Positions 8,101 through 15,444 of a stretch of 21,702 bases of DNA are shown one piece after another (the first letter of the stretch is position 1; each line of letters begins with the position of its first letter). The translations under genes and the position numbers were made by a program. The DNA comes from DASZZZ01 sp036260375 (lineage in GTDB: Bacteria; Actinomycetota; CADDZG01; WHSQ01), in NCBI GenBank assembly GCA_036260375.1, contig DASZZZ010000092.1, positions 1 through 21,702 on the forward strand. Direction: 5' to 3'. Below the pieces are notes generated by a model that saw nothing but the letters and a program-made list of their open reading frames with translations, ran no database searches and had not been told where the DNA came from.

Positions 8101-10581
8101 CTAGTCGCGCGCCGCCACGAGCGAGATGACCTTCGGCGGCTTGGCGAACACCTTCGCGGGCTCGCGGCCCCCGAGGTGCGCGCGCACCTTCTCCGACGTC
8201 AGGGCGCGCCGCCGCATCTCGTCGGCGTCGACGTCGGCGGGCACCGGGATCGCGTCGCGCACCTTGCCGTTCACCTGGACGACCATCGTGACCTCGTCGT
8301 CGACGACGAGCGCGGGGTCGTGCTCGGGCCACGACTCGAAGTGGATCGAGCGGTCGTGGCCGAGTCGCCGCCACAGCTCCTCGGTCACGAACGGCGCCAT
8401 GGGCGCCAGCATCTTGAGCAGCGCCTCGACGAGCTCGCGCATGACGCCGGGGTGCCCGCCGCCGACGCGGCGGTAGCGGTACGCCTGGTTGACGAGCTCC
8501 ATGAGCTGCGCGATCGCGGTGTTGAAGGCGCGCTCCTCGTAGTCGCGCGTCACCGCGTCGATCGTGCGGTGCAGGTGCTTGCGCAGCGCGCGCTCCGCGG
8601 GCCCTAGATGCAGTGGCCCGACGTCGACGACGTCGCGATTGTCCTCGCACAGGCGCCACACGCGGTTGATCCACGGGAACGTGACGCGCCCGATCGAACG
8701 CACGCCCTCGGGGGGCCAGTCGAAGTCCTGCTCGGGCGGACCGGAGAACAGCATGTAGAGGCGCAGCGCGTCGGCGCCGTAGAGCTCGAACGCCTCCTGC
8801 GGGTCGACGAGGTTGCCGCGCGACTTCGACATGCGCTTGCCGCCCATCGTGACCTGGCCCTGGTTGAGCACGATCGGAAACGGCTCGGGATCGCGCACCA
8901 TGCCCATGTCCATGAGGACCTTCTGGAAGAAGCGCGCGTAGATGAGGTGCAGCACCGCGTGCTCGATGCCGCCGGTGTACTGGTCGATCGGCATCCACGC
9001 GTCGGCCTTGGCGCGCTCGAACGGGACGTCGTCGTTGTGCGGGTCGAGATAGCGCAGGAAGTACCACGACGAGTCGACGAACGTGTCCATCGTGTCGGTC
9101 TCGCGCCGCGCCGGACCGTCGCAGCGCGGGCACGACGTCTCGACCCAGTCGCGCGCGGTCGCGAGCGGCGACGCCTCGCCGGTCGGCGTGAAGTCGACGA
9201 CGTCGGGCAGCTCGACGGGGAGCCGGTCGTCCGGCACCGCGACCTCCCCGCAGCGCTCGCAGTGGACGATGGGGATCGGCGTGCCCCAGTAGCGCTGCCG
9301 GCTGATGAGCCAGTCGCGCAGCCGGAAGCTCGTCGCGGCGCGGCCGATCCCTCGTGCCTCGAGCCACGCCGTCACGGCGCGCACCGCGTCGTCGGCCGGC
9401 GTGCCGTCGAACGGGCCCGAGCTCACCATGACGCCGCGGTGCTCGAGCGCGTGGGTCATCGTCGCCTCGTCGACGTCGTCGCCGTCGGCCCGGATGACGA
9501 CGCGGACGGGGAGGTCGTGTGCGCGCGCGAACTCGAAGTCGCGCTGGTCGTGCGCGGGGACCGCCATGATCGCCCCGGTCCCGTAGTCCATCAGCACGTA
9601 ATCGGCGGCCCACACCGGGATGCGCTCGCCGTTGACCGGGTTGACCGCGTGGCGGCCGAGGAACACGCCGTCCTTGCGACGCTCGGTCGACGTGCGGTCG
9701 ACCTCGGTGAGACGCTCCACGTCCTTGCGGAACGCCGCGAGCCGCTCGGCGTACGGCGTGCCGGCGACGAGCCGCTCGGCGAGCGGGTGCTCGGGCGCGA
9801 CGACGAAGAACGTGGCGCCCCACAGCGTGTCGGGCCGCGTCGTGAACACCGTGACCGGCTCGTCGAGGCCCTCGACCCGGAACTCGACCTCGGCCCCGTG
9901 CGAGCGGCCGATCCAGTTGCTCTGCAGCATCTTGAGGCGCTCGCTCCAGCCCGCGTTGAGGTCCATGTCGTCGAGCAGCCGGTCGGCGTAGCTCGTCGTC
10001 CTGAAGAACCACTGCGTCATGTAGCGCTTCTCGACGACCGCGTCGCAGCGCTCGCACCGGCCCGCCACGACCTGCTCGTTGGCGAGCACGGTCTTGTCGT
10101 TCGGGCACCAGTTGACCGGCGCCTCCTTGCGGTACGCGAGGCCGCGCTCGTAGAAGCGCAGGAACAGCCACTGGTTCCAGCGGTAGTACTCCGGGTCGCA
10201 CGTGCGGAACGTGCGGTCCCAGTCGTACGAGCAGCCGAGGCGCTCGGCCGACGACCGCAGCGTCTCGACGTTCGCGTACGTCCACTTCTTCGGGTGGATG
10301 CCGCGCTTGATGGCGGCGTTCTCGGCGGGCAGGCCGAACGCGTCGAAGCCGAGCGGGTTGAGGACCTCCCAGCCGCGCATGCGCAGATAGCGGGCGATCG
10401 CGTCGTGGATCGAGAACGTCTCGACGTGGCCCATGTGCATGTCGCCGGAGGGGTACGGGAACATCGTGAGCGCGTACCTCTTGGGCCGCGACGGCAGCTC
10501 CGGCGCGGCCCACGCCCGGCGCTCGACCCACGTCCGGGCCCAGCGCGTCTCGACCTCGCGGAAGTCGTAGTCGCGGCTCAC
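8101..10581 (-). CDS. leuS: Leucyl-tRNA synthetase
   Basis: An 826-aa class I synthetase of normal bacterial length. The HIGH-type motif is HMGH at residues 49-52 (in FPYPSGDMHMGHV) and the KMSKS-type motif is RMSKS at 583-587. In between lie a zinc-ribbon with CERC pairs and the CP1 editing domain (TTRPDTLWGATFF, and VPAHDQRDFEFA holding the editing aspartate region). It charges tRNA-Leu in the cytoplasm and hydrolyses mischarged tRNA. The start is GTG 10581-10579, giving MSRDYDFREVE, the usual N-terminal form. It is monocistronic between a convergent acetyltransferase and a divergent XRE-TPR regulator. Confidence 0.97.
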   Translation of the reverse strand: MSRDYDFREVETRWARTWVERRAWAAPELPSRPKRYALTMFPYPSGDMHMGHVETFSIHDAIARYLRMRGWEVLNPLGFDAFGLPAENAAIKRGIHPKKWTYANVETLRSSAERLGCSYDWDRTFRTCDPEYYRWNQWLFLRFYERGLAYRKEAPVNWCPNDKTVLANEQVVAGRCERCDAVVEKRYMTQWFFRTTSYADRLLDDMDLNAGWSERLKMLQSNWIGRSHGAEVEFRVEGLDEPVTVFTTRPDTLWGATFFVVAPEHPLAERLVAGTPYAERLAAFRKDVERLTEVDRTSTERRKDGVFLGRHAVNPVNGERIPVWAADYVLMDYGTGAIMAVPAHDQRDFEFARAHDLPVRVVIRADGDDVDEATMTHALEHRGVMVSSGPFDGTPADDAVRAVTAWLEARGIGRAATSFRLRDWLISRQRYWGTPIPIVHCERCGEVAVPDDRLPVELPDVVDFTPTGEASPLATARDWVETSCPRCDGPARRETDTMDTFVDSSWYFLRYLDPHNDDVPFERAKADAWMPIDQYTGGIEHAVLHLIYARFFQKVLMDMGMVRDPEPFPIVLNQGQVTMGGKRMSKSRGNLVDPQEAFELYGADALRLYMLFSGPPEQDFDWPPEGVRSIGRVTFPWINRVWRLCEDNRDVVDVGPLHLGPAERALRKHLHRTIDAVTRDYEERAFNTAIAQLMELVNQAYRYRRVGGGHPGVMRELVEALLKMLAPMAPFVTEELWRRLGHDRSIHFESWPEHDPALVVDDEVTMVVQVNGKVRDAIPVPADVDADEMRRRALTSEKVRAHLGGREPAKVFAKPPKVISLVAARD

Positions 10582-10657
10582 CGCCCAACCCTAAGGGACG
10601 CACCGCGCCGGGGGCCGCGCGTTGCCCGACGCCCTTTCGGTGCGGGGGGGCCGTCGC

Positions 10658-10663
10658 TAGGCT
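10658..10663 (+). promoter_or_regulatory. Candidate -10 box of a leaderless promoter for the XRE-TPR gene
   Basis: TAGGCT lies six bases before the ATG at 10670, so transcription would begin at or next to the start codon. That arrangement is common for leaderless mRNAs in actinobacteria. No ribosome-binding site is present before this ATG, which fits. No good -35 hexamer is seen 16-18 bases upstream. Confidence 0.45.
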
Positions 10664-10669
10664 GCTCGC

Positions 10670-11980
10670 ATGCCCGTCGCGTCCGGCCCGTCGTCGATCG
10701 GCGAGCGCATCCGCAGGCTGCGCGTCATGCGAGGCATGACGCAGCGCGAGCTCGCCGCGCCCGAGTACTCGGACGCGTACATCAGCCAGATCGAGGCCGG
10801 CCGGCGCATGCCGCGGCGTCAGGCCCTGCGCCACATCGCCGGCAGGCTCGGCGTCGACATCGACGAGCTCGCGACCGGCCATCCGCGCCACGCCCACGTC
10901 CACATCGCGCTGGCGCTCGAGGCGGCGCGCCGCGACGCCCGCTCCGGCGACGTCGACGCCGCGGAGAGCATCGCGCGCGAGCACGCCGCCGAGGCGGCGA
11001 CCCTCGGCCTGCGGCGCGCCGAGGCCCACGCCGAGGAGGTCCTCGGGCTGTGCGACGAGCGCCGCGAGCGCCCCGAGGGCGCCCTCGCGCACTTCCGGCG
11101 CGCGCTCGAGCTGTGGGAGCGCGAGCCGCTGCCGCTGCGGGTCGAGGCCGTCACCGGCGCGGCGCGCTGCCTGCACGCGCTCGGCGACGTCCCGTACGCG
11201 CTGCACCTCCTGGAGAGCTACGTGTGGCGCCTCGAGCGCGACGGCGTCACCGACCCGGCCGCCCTCATGCGGTCGTACTCGTGCATGGTCGGACGCCTGT
11301 TCGCCGCGGGACGCTACGACCGGGCCCTCGAGGCGGCCGCCACCGCGATACAGCTCGAGGCGCGCGTCGCCGACCCGGAGCAGGTCGCCGCGATGCACCT
11401 CGACGTCGCGCGCTCGCTGCTGCTGCGCGACCACGTCGAGCCGGCGCTCGAGTCGCTGCGGCGCGCCGAGGACGTCTTCTCGCAGGTCGGCCGGGTCGTC
11501 GACGTCGCGTACGCGCACATGGCGCGCGGCGTGCTGCTGGCGCGCGAGCGGCGACTCGGCGACGCGCGCGCCGAGCTGGAGGCCGCGGTGGCGCTGCTCG
11601 AGAACGTCCCGGCGCGCATCGACCTCGCGCGCGCGCTCACCGAGAGCGCGCGCATCGACCGGCTCCTGGGGGCCCTCGGCGACGCGCGCGCCGCGCTCGC
11701 GCGCGCGGTCGCGCTGCTCGGCGACGCCGACGGGCGCAGCCGCGCCCGCGCCCTGCGCGAGCTCGGGCTGTGCGAGGCGCACGACCGGGTCCCCGACGCA
11801 GAGCGGACGCTGCGGCACGCCGCCGAGCTCTACCGCGACGTGGGCGAGCGCGTCGAGGAGGCCGCGACGCTGCGTGCGCTCGGCGACTTCCTCGTGGCGT
11901 CCGGCGACCCCGACGGCGCCCTCGGCGCCTACCGCCAGGGCCTCGAGGCCGCGGCGTCGGCGCGCGACTCCGTGCGCTGA
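10670..11980 (+). CDS. XRE-family regulator with C-terminal TPR repeats
   Basis: A 436-aa protein. Residues about 10-67 form an XRE-type helix-turn-helix (IGERIRRLRVMRGMTQREL, then SDAYISQIEAGRRMP as recognition helix). The remaining ~370 residues are Ala/Leu/Arg-rich helical pairs typical of tetratricopeptide repeats, for example GALAHFRRALELWERE, YDRALEAAATAIQLEA and DPDGALGAYRQGLEAA. The architecture resembles regulators whose TPR part senses a peptide or protein partner. It reads away from leuS and converges on the lipoprotein gene. Its targets are unknown; the direct repeats at 16692-16744 are one possibility but nothing in the sequence links them. The first Met is taken as start because a -10-like box lies just upstream and the HTH begins nine residues in. 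Confidence 0.85.
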   Translation: MPVASGPSSIGERIRRLRVMRGMTQRELAAPEYSDAYISQIEAGRRMPRRQALRHIAGRLGVDIDELATGHPRHAHVHIALALEAARRDARSGDVDAAESIAREHAAEAATLGLRRAEAHAEEVLGLCDERRERPEGALAHFRRALELWEREPLPLRVEAVTGAARCLHALGDVPYALHLLESYVWRLERDGVTDPAALMRSYSCMVGRLFAAGRYDRALEAAATAIQLEARVADPEQVAAMHLDVARSLLLRDHVEPALESLRRAEDVFSQVGRVVDVAYAHMARGVLLARERRLGDARAELEAAVALLENVPARIDLARALTESARIDRLLGALGDARAALARAVALLGDADGRSRARALRELGLCEAHDRVPDAERTLRHAAELYRDVGERVEEAATLRALGDFLVASGDPDGALGAYRQGLEAAASARDSVR

Positions 11981-12014
11981 GAGCGCGCTCGCGGCACCGT
12001 GCTGGGGCGGCGCG

Positions 12015-12845
12015 TCAGCGGCACGACGCGAACGGCTCCACCGCGAGCTCGGGGAACGCCGACAGGTCGCCGACGTCGACCGTGGCCGTCTCCGTCAGCG
12101 CGCGCTGCGGCACCAGCGTCGCGGCCCCCGGCGCGTAGAACGTCCGCCGCACCCGGTACGAGCGCCGCTGCGCGACCGCGCTGGTGACGGCGACGAAGCC
12201 CTCCTCGGTGCAGTCGACGCCGTCGAGGTGCCCGACGCTGCCGCCGAACGCGAACAGGTCGTCGGTCGCCGGCTCGTCGCCCTCGACCGCGACCTGGACG
12301 AGGTCGTCGCCGCCGAGCGAGAAGACGGCCGCGAACTGCGTCGACGCCCCGGCGGCGACGTCGACGACGACGTCGAGCCCGGGCAGCGCGTCGACCTCCG
12401 CGAGCGAGCGCGGCGCCGGGAAGCCCGCGACGAGCGCGCCGTCGTCGACCGCGACGGGCCTCGAGAACAGCTCGCCGTTCGCCTCGACCACGACGAAGGC
12501 GCGGCAGCCGGCGGGCCCGTCCTCGTCGACCGCCACCGCGGCGCGGTCCTGCGCGCCGTCGCCGTCGACGTCGCCGTCGACCACGCGCGGACGGCGCAGC
12601 GCGACGTCGCGGGCGGCGACGTCTTCGTTGGGGCACGGGCCCGACGGCGACGGCGTCGGCGACGCCGCGGGCGTCGGCGGCAGCGCCGAGGTCGGGCTCG
12701 CGAGGGGCGACGGCGACGGCGTCACCGTCCGCGCGGGGCTCGGGGGCCGCGGCCGCGCGCGCGGCGCGGGGTCGTCGTCGCCGCACGCGGCGAGCGCGAC
12801 GAGGGCGGCGAGCGCGACGGCGATTCGTCGTGACACGCGCGTCAT
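12015..12845 (-). CDS. Secreted lipoprotein with Ser/Thr/Pro linker, function unknown
   Basis: A 276-aa protein with a lipoprotein signal: basic N-region (TRVSRR), hydrophobic stretch and lipobox LAAC with the lipidated cysteine at position 21. A Pro/Ser/Thr/Ala-rich linker (about 27-70) would span the cell wall. The globular part opens with a Cys (71) and a DxDxDG-type calcium-binding loop (D92, D94, D96, D100), reminiscent of FG-GAP or dockerin-like loops. Further cysteines, including one two residues from the end, could form disulfides. The start is ATG 12845-12843, chosen because it places the signal peptide correctly. No family recognised. It converges on the regulator gene with a 34-base gap. 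Confidence 0.75.
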   Translation of the reverse strand: MTRVSRRIAVALAALVALAACGDDDPAPRARPRPPSPARTVTPSPSPLASPTSALPPTPAASPTPSPSGPCPNEDVAARDVALRRPRVVDGDVDGDGAQDRAAVAVDEDGPAGCRAFVVVEANGELFSRPVAVDDGALVAGFPAPRSLAEVDALPGLDVVVDVAAGASTQFAAVFSLGGDDLVQVAVEGDEPATDDLFAFGGSVGHLDGVDCTEEGFVAVTSAVAQRRSYRVRRTFYAPGAATLVPQRALTETATVDVGDLSAFPELAVEPFASCR

Positions 12846-13039
12846 GGTAGAGGGCGCGCTGCGGCGCGACGAGGATCGGCGCGGCGTCGGCGCCGACGGC
12901 GACGGACCCGGGGCTACGGCGCGACGTCGGCCACGGCCGCATGGTGATGCCGACGCGAAGGCTCCGCCGAAGGGGAGTCGAACGAGCCCGCGAATCGGTT
13001 CACCGGGCGGACGCCGGCGCGGCCCCCAGCGGTTGGCGC

Positions 13040-13080
13040 TAGAGTCCCGGCGCCGGGACGTCGAGACGAAATCAGGGGGG
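13040..13080 (+). promoter_or_regulatory. Candidate -10 box and ribosome-binding site for the reductase-sulfotransferase operon
   Basis: TAGAGT at 13040-13045 resembles a -10 box and GGGGGG at 13075-13080 lies four bases before the ATG at 13085. No -35 hexamer is recognisable at the right distance. The rest of the divergent intergenic region (12846-13084) shows a weak hairpin with a TTCG loop near 12960-12980 on the minus strand and nothing else I can support. Confidence 0.35.
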
Positions 13081-13084
13081 ACGC

Positions 13085-14068
13085 ATGCGCTACCGGCGCT
13101 TTGGGCGCCTCGGCTGGGAGGTCGGCGAGGTCGGCTACGGCATGTGGGGCATCGCCGGCGGCGAGGGGGGCTGGACCGGCGCCGACGACGACGCCGGGAA
13201 CGCCGCGCTCGACGAGGCCGTCCGGCTCGGGTGCAACTTCTTCGACACCGCGTGGATCTACGGGCGCGGCCACAGCGAGGAGCTGCTCGGCGAGTTGATG
13301 CGGCGGCATCCCGACCGGCGCCTGTACGTCGCGACGAAGATCCCACCCAAGGACCGCAAGTGGCCGTCGACGCGCGACTCGCGCCTCGAGGACGTCTTCC
13401 CAACCGACCACGTCTGGGAGTACACGCACAAGAGCCTCGATGGGCTCGGCGTCGACTGCATCGACCTCATGCAGTTCCACGTGTGGGAGGACGCGTGGGC
13501 CGACGACGAGCGGTGGCAGAAGCCGGTCGAGGAGATGAAGGCGCAGGGCATCGTGCGCTCGTTCGGCATCAGCGTCAACCGGTGGGAGCCGTCGAACGTG
13601 CTCGCGGCGCTCGACACGGGTCTCATCGACGCGGTGCAGGTCATCTACAACATCTTCGACCAGTCCCCCGAGGACGAGCTGTTCCCCGCGTGCGTCGAGA
13701 AGGACGTCGCGGTGATCGCGCGCGTCCCGTTCGACGAGGGAACGCTCACCGGCACGCTCACGAAGGACTCGACGTGGCCGGAGGGCGACTGGCGCAACAC
13801 CTACTTCGTGCCCGAGAACCTCGTCCCGAGCGTCGAGCGCGCCGACCGGCTCAAGGAGATCGTCCCCGAGGGCATGACGCTGCCCGAGCTCGCTCTGCGC
13901 TTCATCCTCCAGAACCCCGCGGTGAGCACGGTCATACCGGGCATGCGCAAGCTGCACCACGTCCGCGCCAACATCGCGTGCAGCGACGGGCGCCCGCTGC
14001 CCGACGACCTCATGGCGGAGCTCCGGCGGCACCGCTGGGACCGCACGCCCACGTGGTGGTCGCAGTGA
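13085..14068 (+). CDS. Aldo/keto reductase
   Basis: A 327-aa (beta/alpha)8 NADPH-dependent oxidoreductase of normal length. The catalytic tetrad is visible: Asp54 and Tyr59 in NFFDTAWIYG, Lys85 in VATK, His132 in LMQFHVW. The C-terminal cofactor region includes PAVSTVIPGMRK. The family reduces aldehydes or ketones to alcohols. It begins at ATG 13085 behind a G-rich ribosome-binding site. Its stop overlaps the sulfotransferase start as GTGA (14065-14068), so the two are almost certainly made together; an alcohol made by the first could be the acceptor of the second. The substrate is not deducible. The nearby NRPS-like reductase would produce an aldehyde, a plausible but unproven partner. Confidence 0.9.
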   Translation: MRYRRFGRLGWEVGEVGYGMWGIAGGEGGWTGADDDAGNAALDEAVRLGCNFFDTAWIYGRGHSEELLGELMRRHPDRRLYVATKIPPKDRKWPSTRDSRLEDVFPTDHVWEYTHKSLDGLGVDCIDLMQFHVWEDAWADDERWQKPVEEMKAQGIVRSFGISVNRWEPSNVLAALDTGLIDAVQVIYNIFDQSPEDELFPACVEKDVAVIARVPFDEGTLTGTLTKDSTWPEGDWRNTYFVPENLVPSVERADRLKEIVPEGMTLPELALRFILQNPAVSTVIPGMRKLHHVRANIACSDGRPLPDDLMAELRRHRWDRTPTWWSQ

Positions 14069-14778
14069 CGCGCGTCGTCGCGATGTGGAGCCCGCCGCGC
14101 GCGCTGTCGACCGCGTTCGTCCGCATGATGATCGAGCGCGGCGACGTCTTCGTCGTGCACGAGCCGTTCTCCAACCTCGAGGCGGTCGGCGAGTTCCTCG
14201 TGGGCGACCGGCGTACGACGACGTACGACGAGCTCGTCGACGCGCTGTTCGACGCGGCCCGAGACCGTCCCGTCTTCTTCAAGGACACGACCGAGTACCG
14301 CTACGCGCCGCTGCTCGACGACCGGCGAATCCTGCACGACGCGATCAACACGTTCCTCGTGCGCGACCCGCGTCGCTCGATACCGTCGCACCACGCCATC
14401 AACCCGGACGTGACGCTCGAGGAGATCGGCTTCGGCCACCTCCTGGAGATCTACGAGGCGGTCGAGCGCGCGACGGGACGCGCGCCGCTGGTGATGGACG
14501 CGGACGACCTCGTCGGCCGCACGCACGACGTCGTCGAGGCGTACTGCCGCGCGGTCGGCCTGCCGTTCGTGCCGGAGGCGCTGACGTGGACGCCGGGCGC
14601 GCGCCCGGAGTGGGCGCGCACGGACCACTGGCACCGGGACGTCGACGCGAGCACCGGCTTCTCGGCGCGCTCTCGCGAGTACGCGGTCAACTGCGACAAC
14701 GACGAACGGCTCGCGTCGTACCTGCGGCACCACGAGCCGATCTACCGCCGGCTGCACGAGCGGCGGCTGCGCGTGTAG
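14065..14778 (+). CDS. Sulfotransferase-like protein
   Basis: A 237-aa protein with both PAPS-binding signatures of the sulfotransferase fold: the 5'-phosphosulfate loop near the N-terminus (MWSPPRALSTAFVRMM, residues 7-22) and the 3'-phosphate motif FLVRDPRRSIPSH (97-109). HEPFS follows the first motif, as in the bacterial branch. Such enzymes move sulfate from PAPS to a hydroxyl or amine; some family members are poorly characterised and may have other roles. The GTG start at 14065 overlaps the reductase stop as GTGA, placing the P-loop at the very N-terminus as expected. It converges on the LysE-type gene across a hairpin. Confidence 0.82.
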   Translation: MTRVVAMWSPPRALSTAFVRMMIERGDVFVVHEPFSNLEAVGEFLVGDRRTTTYDELVDALFDAARDRPVFFKDTTEYRYAPLLDDRRILHDAINTFLVRDPRRSIPSHHAINPDVTLEEIGFGHLLEIYEAVERATGRAPLVMDADDLVGRTHDVVEAYCRAVGLPFVPEALTWTPGARPEWARTDHWHRDVDASTGFSARSREYAVNCDNDERLASYLRHHEPIYRRLHERRLRV

Positions 14779-14789
14779 GCGCGCGACGC

Positions 14790-14816
14790 CCCGGCGGCGC
14801 GACTTCGCGTGCCGGG
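14790..14816. terminator. Candidate bidirectional hairpin between sulfotransferase and LysE-type genes
   Basis: CCCGGC (14790-14795) pairs with GCCGGG (14811-14816), and inside it CGCG (14798-14801) pairs with CGCG (14806-14809) around an ACTT loop. The hairpin fills the 39-base gap between convergent genes, so it could end both transcripts. There is no U-tract, as is common in very GC-rich genomes. Confidence 0.45.
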
Positions 14817-14817
14817 C

Positions 14818-15444
14818 TCAGCCCCACACGACGAGACGCAAGCCGAGCGCGCACAGGATGACGCCGGAGAAGACGTTGAGCACGCGCGACAGCGTCGCGT
14901 TGTGGATCAGGCGCATGTGCAGCGTCCCGCTGAGCACGCCGATGACCGAGTCGACTACGAGCCCGAGCACCACGAAGGTGAAGCCCAGCAGCAGGAACTG
15001 CGCGACCGCCGAGCCGGCCTCGGGGTCGATGAACTGCGGCAGGAACGCGACGTAGAACAAGACGATCTTGGGGTTGAGCAGGTTCGTCACCACCGCGCGC
15101 GAGAACACCGCGCGCATCGACGCCCACTCGCGCTCGCCCACCGCGGCGGTGAACGGCGGCTCGCGCAACGTCCGGATCCCGATGTAGATGAGGTACGCCG
15201 CCCCGGCGAAGCGCACGGCGCCGTACGCGACCGGGAACGACTCGAACAGGGCCGCGAGCCCGAGCGCCGCGAGAGCCGTGTGCACGATCATGCCCGCGGC
15301 CATGCCGAAGGCCGACACGACGCCCGCGCGCGCCCCCTGGTGGAGGCCGTGCGCGAAGACGTAGAGCATGTCGGGGCCCGGCGTGATGCAGATCGTGAAC
15401 GCGGCGCCCGCGAACAGCAGGAACGCGGTGACGTCGACCGGCAA
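14818..15444 (-). CDS. LysE/RhtB-family amino-acid exporter
   Basis: A 208-aa membrane protein of typical LysE/RhtB length with about six helices. The family motifs are TPGPD at residues 21-25 in the first helix, GMAAG in the next segment, and NLLNPKIVLFYVAFLPQF mid-protein. These transporters export amino acids or derivatives such as lysine, arginine, homoserine or threonine. The start is TTG 15444-15442: the codon just before it is the in-frame TAG ending the ArgG-like gene, GAGGGG lies six bases upstream, and the N-terminus then fits the family. It is second in a two-gene unit with the ArgG-like enzyme, suggesting export of that pathway's product or a related basic amino acid. Confidence 0.9.
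   Translation of the reverse strand: MPVDVTAFLLFAGAAFTICITPGPDMLYVFAHGLHQGARAGVVSAFGMAAGMIVHTALAALGLAALFESFPVAYGAVRFAGAAYLIYIGIRTLREPPFTAAVGEREWASMRAVFSRAVVTNLLNPKIVLFYVAFLPQFIDPEAGSAVAQFLLLGFTFVVLGLVVDSVIGVLSGTLHMRLIHNATLSRVLNVFSGVILCALGLRLVVWG

Noticed and set aside
8091..8108. CTAGCTAG where the acetyltransferase and leuS stop codons meet, considered as an operator or terminator
   Set aside because: It arises simply from two abutting TAG stops on opposite strands; there is no stem of useful length.
7721..11818. A 1365-aa minus-strand open frame through leuS, and a 1176-aa plus-strand frame opposite it (8608-12138)
   Set aside because: Both are out-of-frame shadows of leuS and the XRE-TPR gene and show no domain order of their own.
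12961..13010. A tRNA-like T-arm (GTTCGACTCCC on the minus strand), possible tRNA or tmRNA remnant or attachment site
   Set aside because: The five bases flanking the TTCGACT loop do not pair, no acceptor or anticodon stem can be built around it, and it does not match the tRNA-Ala 3' end at 19974 beyond a few bases.
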